DNA of 7,108 nt from IMCC26256 sp037146835 (GTDB lineage: Bacteria; Actinomycetota; Acidimicrobiia; IMCC26256): positions 1 through 7,108 of the forward strand of contig JBAWWI010000102.1 of assembly GCA_037146835.1 (NCBI GenBank), in the 5' to 3' direction. The number at the start of each line of letters is the position of its first letter. Position 1 is the first letter of the stretch. Shown here one piece after another: positions 5,316-7,108 of the stretch. The position numbers and the translations under genes are program-made. The notes under the pieces were generated by a model, which was given only the letters and a program-made list of their open reading frames with translations, was not told where the DNA came from and ran no database searches.

Positions 5316-7105
5316 TCGCCCTCTCCAACCTCGGATACGTAAGGGCCGGTCTCGTCGAAGTCGGTGTAGAACTCTGGGTGCTCGTCTGGGTCGGGGAAAA
5401 CATCAAGCTCAACGAGTGTCGAACCGATCGCTTGGGCTCCGCCGCTACGATCTAGCCAGCCACCGAAGGTCTCGCCTGCAGTTCGTTCTTCAGCGAAACG
5501 GCCAACAACGCGCACAACTGCTTCGCTGGCAGCCTTTGCGGGGAGCTTCGTGGCCTTAGCCCCGAAAGCGATCTCCATCTCGCCGACGCGTCCACCAAGA
5601 AGCATCTGGTACCCGGGAGCGGCGCGGCCATGTGCGCGACGCTCGAGGCCAAAGAAGCCAATATCGGAGGTGTGGTGCTGTCCGCAGGAGTTAGTGCATC
5701 CTGAGATGTTGACGCGTACGCCACCAACTTCAGAGAGGCCAGCTTCCTCAAGTGCTCGTGCAATGTCATCGCCAAGCCCGCGAGACTGTGTTACTGCAAG
5801 GTTGCAGGTATCCGCGCCTGGGCATGAGACCACATCGCGTGCAAGCTCTGCACCAGGGGCGCCGAGGTTTAGCGCAATGAGGCGTTCATGTACAAGCGGC
5901 AGGTCGCCCTCGGCGAGGCCGCGTAATACAAGGTTCTGACGGTTGGTGATGCGCATCTCGCAGGCGAGCTCGCGCTGGAGCGCTGCGAGGCCGCGAAGTT
6001 GAGCCGACGTAAGGTCGCCGAGGTGGGCATGTGCGTAGGCGCTGACAGTCTTGTTGGCACGCCCGCGAACCACATTTGCCATATCCCAGCGGCGGAAGGG
6101 GTCTAGGCCATTAAGGGTTACCTGCACGCCTCCATCTGCGGAGACTGCGGTACCGGTGCCGGCAGGAGAGTCGCCGTTGGTGCGAACAATTACAGGTACT
6201 CCGCCTGGCCAAGTTGCTGATGCACGCAGGAACTTGCGCTCCTTGATGATTCGCTCGCGCACCTCATCGATGCCCATGTTCTCAACGAGCCATTTCATGC
6301 GGGCACGTAGTTTGTTGTCGCGGTTTCCGTAGTGGTCGAATGTGCGCAGGATCGCCTCGATAGTGGGGAGCAGATCCTCTCGACTCGTGAACTCCTCTAG
6401 CGCCTGTGCGGGGAATGGATTTGCTCCAAGGCCGCCTGCAAGGAACACGCGGAATCCAGGCTCAACTGTTCCATCGGGTAACGGCTGTGAGACTGCGATT
6501 ACACCTACATCGTTGAACATTGCTTGTCCGCAGTCAGTTGCGCATCCAGAGAAGTTGATCTTGAACTTTCGCGGAAGACGCTGTGCAATTGGGTTGCGAA
6601 GAAAGAGGTCTGCAGTTGCCTGCGCCCAAGGAGTGATGTCGAGTACCTCGAATGGGCACGCACCCGCAAGGTGGCAGCCAGCGACGTTACGCACAGTGTC
6701 TCCGCAGGCTTCGCGAGATGTGAGGCCGACAGCAGCAAGGGCACGAAGAACCGCGGGGGTCTCGCGGAGCTCTACAAAGTGAAATTGAATGTTCTGTCGA
6801 GTGGTTAGGTGGCCCCAGCCGCGTGAGTAAGTATCTGCAATATCAGCGAAGGCCTCGAACTGCTCTGGGGTGACTCCTCCGTAGGGGATCTTCACCCTGA
6901 TCATCTGATTCGTTCCGCCCTGGCGCTGGCCGTAGATGCCTTGGTTCAGACGCGAGACACGAAAGACGTCTTCATCTAGGTCGCCGGCTAGGTACTCCTC
7001 AATATTGGCCGCGAAGCGGTCGATCTCCTCAGCGACTTCACGGTCAAATTGCTCGCTTGAGATTGGGGCGCTGGAGATAGGGGAGATTGGGGGGGTGGAG
7101 GTCAT
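5303..7105 (-). CDS. sir: Siroheme [4Fe-4S] sulfite reductase (ferredoxin-type, nitrite/sulfite reductase family)
   Basis: This enzyme carries out the six-electron reduction of sulfite to sulfide in sulfate assimilation, probably with ferredoxin as donor because no flavoprotein subunit is present. The protein (600 aa) has the two pseudo-symmetric halves of the family. All four anion-binding residues known from E. coli CysI have clear counterparts: R103 (TTRQN), R139 (GDTVRN), K180 and K182 (PRKFK). The siroheme-cluster ligands are C428, C434, C470 and C474 (SCPGADTC and SGCTNSCG). The N-half shows an unusual matching set, C144, C150, C188 and C192. The N-terminus (2-17) is low-complexity Pro/Ser/Ile, and the C-terminus is an acidic tail ending ECAT. 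ATG 7105 is the only usual start before the conserved region, but only 3 bases of upstream sequence are visible, so a longer start cannot be excluded. Sulfite rather than nitrite as substrate is inferred from the overlapping cysH; nitrite reductase activity remains possible. Confidence 0.92.
   Translation of the reverse strand: MTSTPPISPISSAPISSEQFDREVAEEIDRFAANIEEYLAGDLDEDVFRVSRLNQGIYGQRQGGTNQMIRVKIPYGGVTPEQFEAFADIADTYSRGWGHLTTRQNIQFHFVELRETPAVLRALAAVGLTSREACGDTVRNVAGCHLAGACPFEVLDITPWAQATADLFLRNPIAQRLPRKFKINFSGCATDCGQAMFNDVGVIAVSQPLPDGTVEPGFRVFLAGGLGANPFPAQALEEFTSREDLLPTIEAILRTFDHYGNRDNKLRARMKWLVENMGIDEVRERIIKERKFLRASATWPGGVPVIVRTNGDSPAGTGTAVSADGGVQVTLNGLDPFRRWDMANVVRGRANKTVSAYAHAHLGDLTSAQLRGLAALQRELACEMRITNRQNLVLRGLAEGDLPLVHERLIALNLGAPGAELARDVVSCPGADTCNLAVTQSRGLGDDIARALEEAGLSEVGGVRVNISGCTNSCGQHHTSDIGFFGLERRAHGRAAPGYQMLLGGRVGEMEIAFGAKATKLPAKAASEAVVRVVGRFAEERTAGETFGGWLDRSGGAQAIGSTLVELDVFPDPDEHPEFYTDFDETGPYVSEVGEGECAT
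5319..5326 (-). promoter_or_regulatory. Ribosome binding site of cysH inside the end of sir
   Basis: GGAGAGGG on the minus strand, within the last codons of sir, places GGAG 7 bases before GTG 5315 but 16 before ATG 5306. This favours the GTG start, although ATGA coupling at 5306-5303 remains possible. Confidence 0.5.
7089..7095 (-). repeat. Seven-base C tract just after the sir start codon
   Basis: On the coding strand a run of seven C lies 10-16 bases after the A of the ATG, within codons 4-6. It sits in the Pro/Ser/Ile-rich leader of the protein. A one-base slip here would truncate sir almost at once. Whether it varies in nature is not visible from one sequence. Confidence 0.5.
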
Positions 7106-7108
7106 GGG

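Noticed and set aside
5303..7105. Nitrite reductase as the main identity of the siroheme enzyme
   Set aside because: Motifs do not separate the two activities firmly, but direct overlap with cysH and lack of nitrate genes favour sulfite; nitrite activity is kept only as an alternative.

Overview
This window is a gene-dense piece of a bacterial chromosome that most likely comes from an actinobacterium (Actinomycetota). The evidence is the adjacent pair rseP/rip1-ispG, the MurT/GatD pair that amidates lipid II, and an APS-type [4Fe-4S] CysH next to a siroheme sulfite reductase. The base composition is moderately GC-rich. The finer placement (an Acidimicrobiia-like lineage is my guess from the wording of the proteins) is an inference and not secure. 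Six genes fill almost all of the 7.1 kb. No intergenic gap exceeds 70 bases, and I see no tRNA, rRNA, CRISPR array, insertion sequence or phage gene.

Left half, plus strand (57-2565): a membrane-embedded site-2 metalloprotease (RseP/Rip1 type) is followed after 64 bases by ispG, the [4Fe-4S] enzyme of the penultimate MEP-pathway step. In many actinobacteria these two sit behind dxr, which would lie just left of the window. A 21-bp near-perfect inverted repeat (24-44) runs into the ribosome binding site of rseP. A bulged hairpin lies between rseP and ispG. A modest intrinsic terminator (2570-2593) closes the unit.

Right half, minus strand (7105 down to 2595): four genes read in the order sulfite reductase (sir), cysH, murT, gatD. 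Sir and cysH overlap, as do murT and gatD, so each pair looks translationally coupled. The two pairs are only about 46 bases apart, with no convincing terminator between them. Sir and CysH carry out the APS to sulfite to sulfide part of sulfate assimilation. MurT and GatD amidate the D-glutamate of lipid II. The two units converge at about 2566-2594.

Themes linking the genes: IspG supplies isoprenoid precursors, including those for the undecaprenyl carrier, while MurT/GatD modifies the peptidoglycan precursor carried on that lipid. IspG, CysH and Sir all use [4Fe-4S] clusters. The most unusual observation is in Sir: the N-terminal half carries a full CX5C...CX3C cysteine set that mirrors the siroheme-[4Fe-4S] ligand set of the C-terminal half, as if a second ancestral metal site had been kept. 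I did not find a wholly unknown multi-gene system; most of the window is recognisable housekeeping metabolism.
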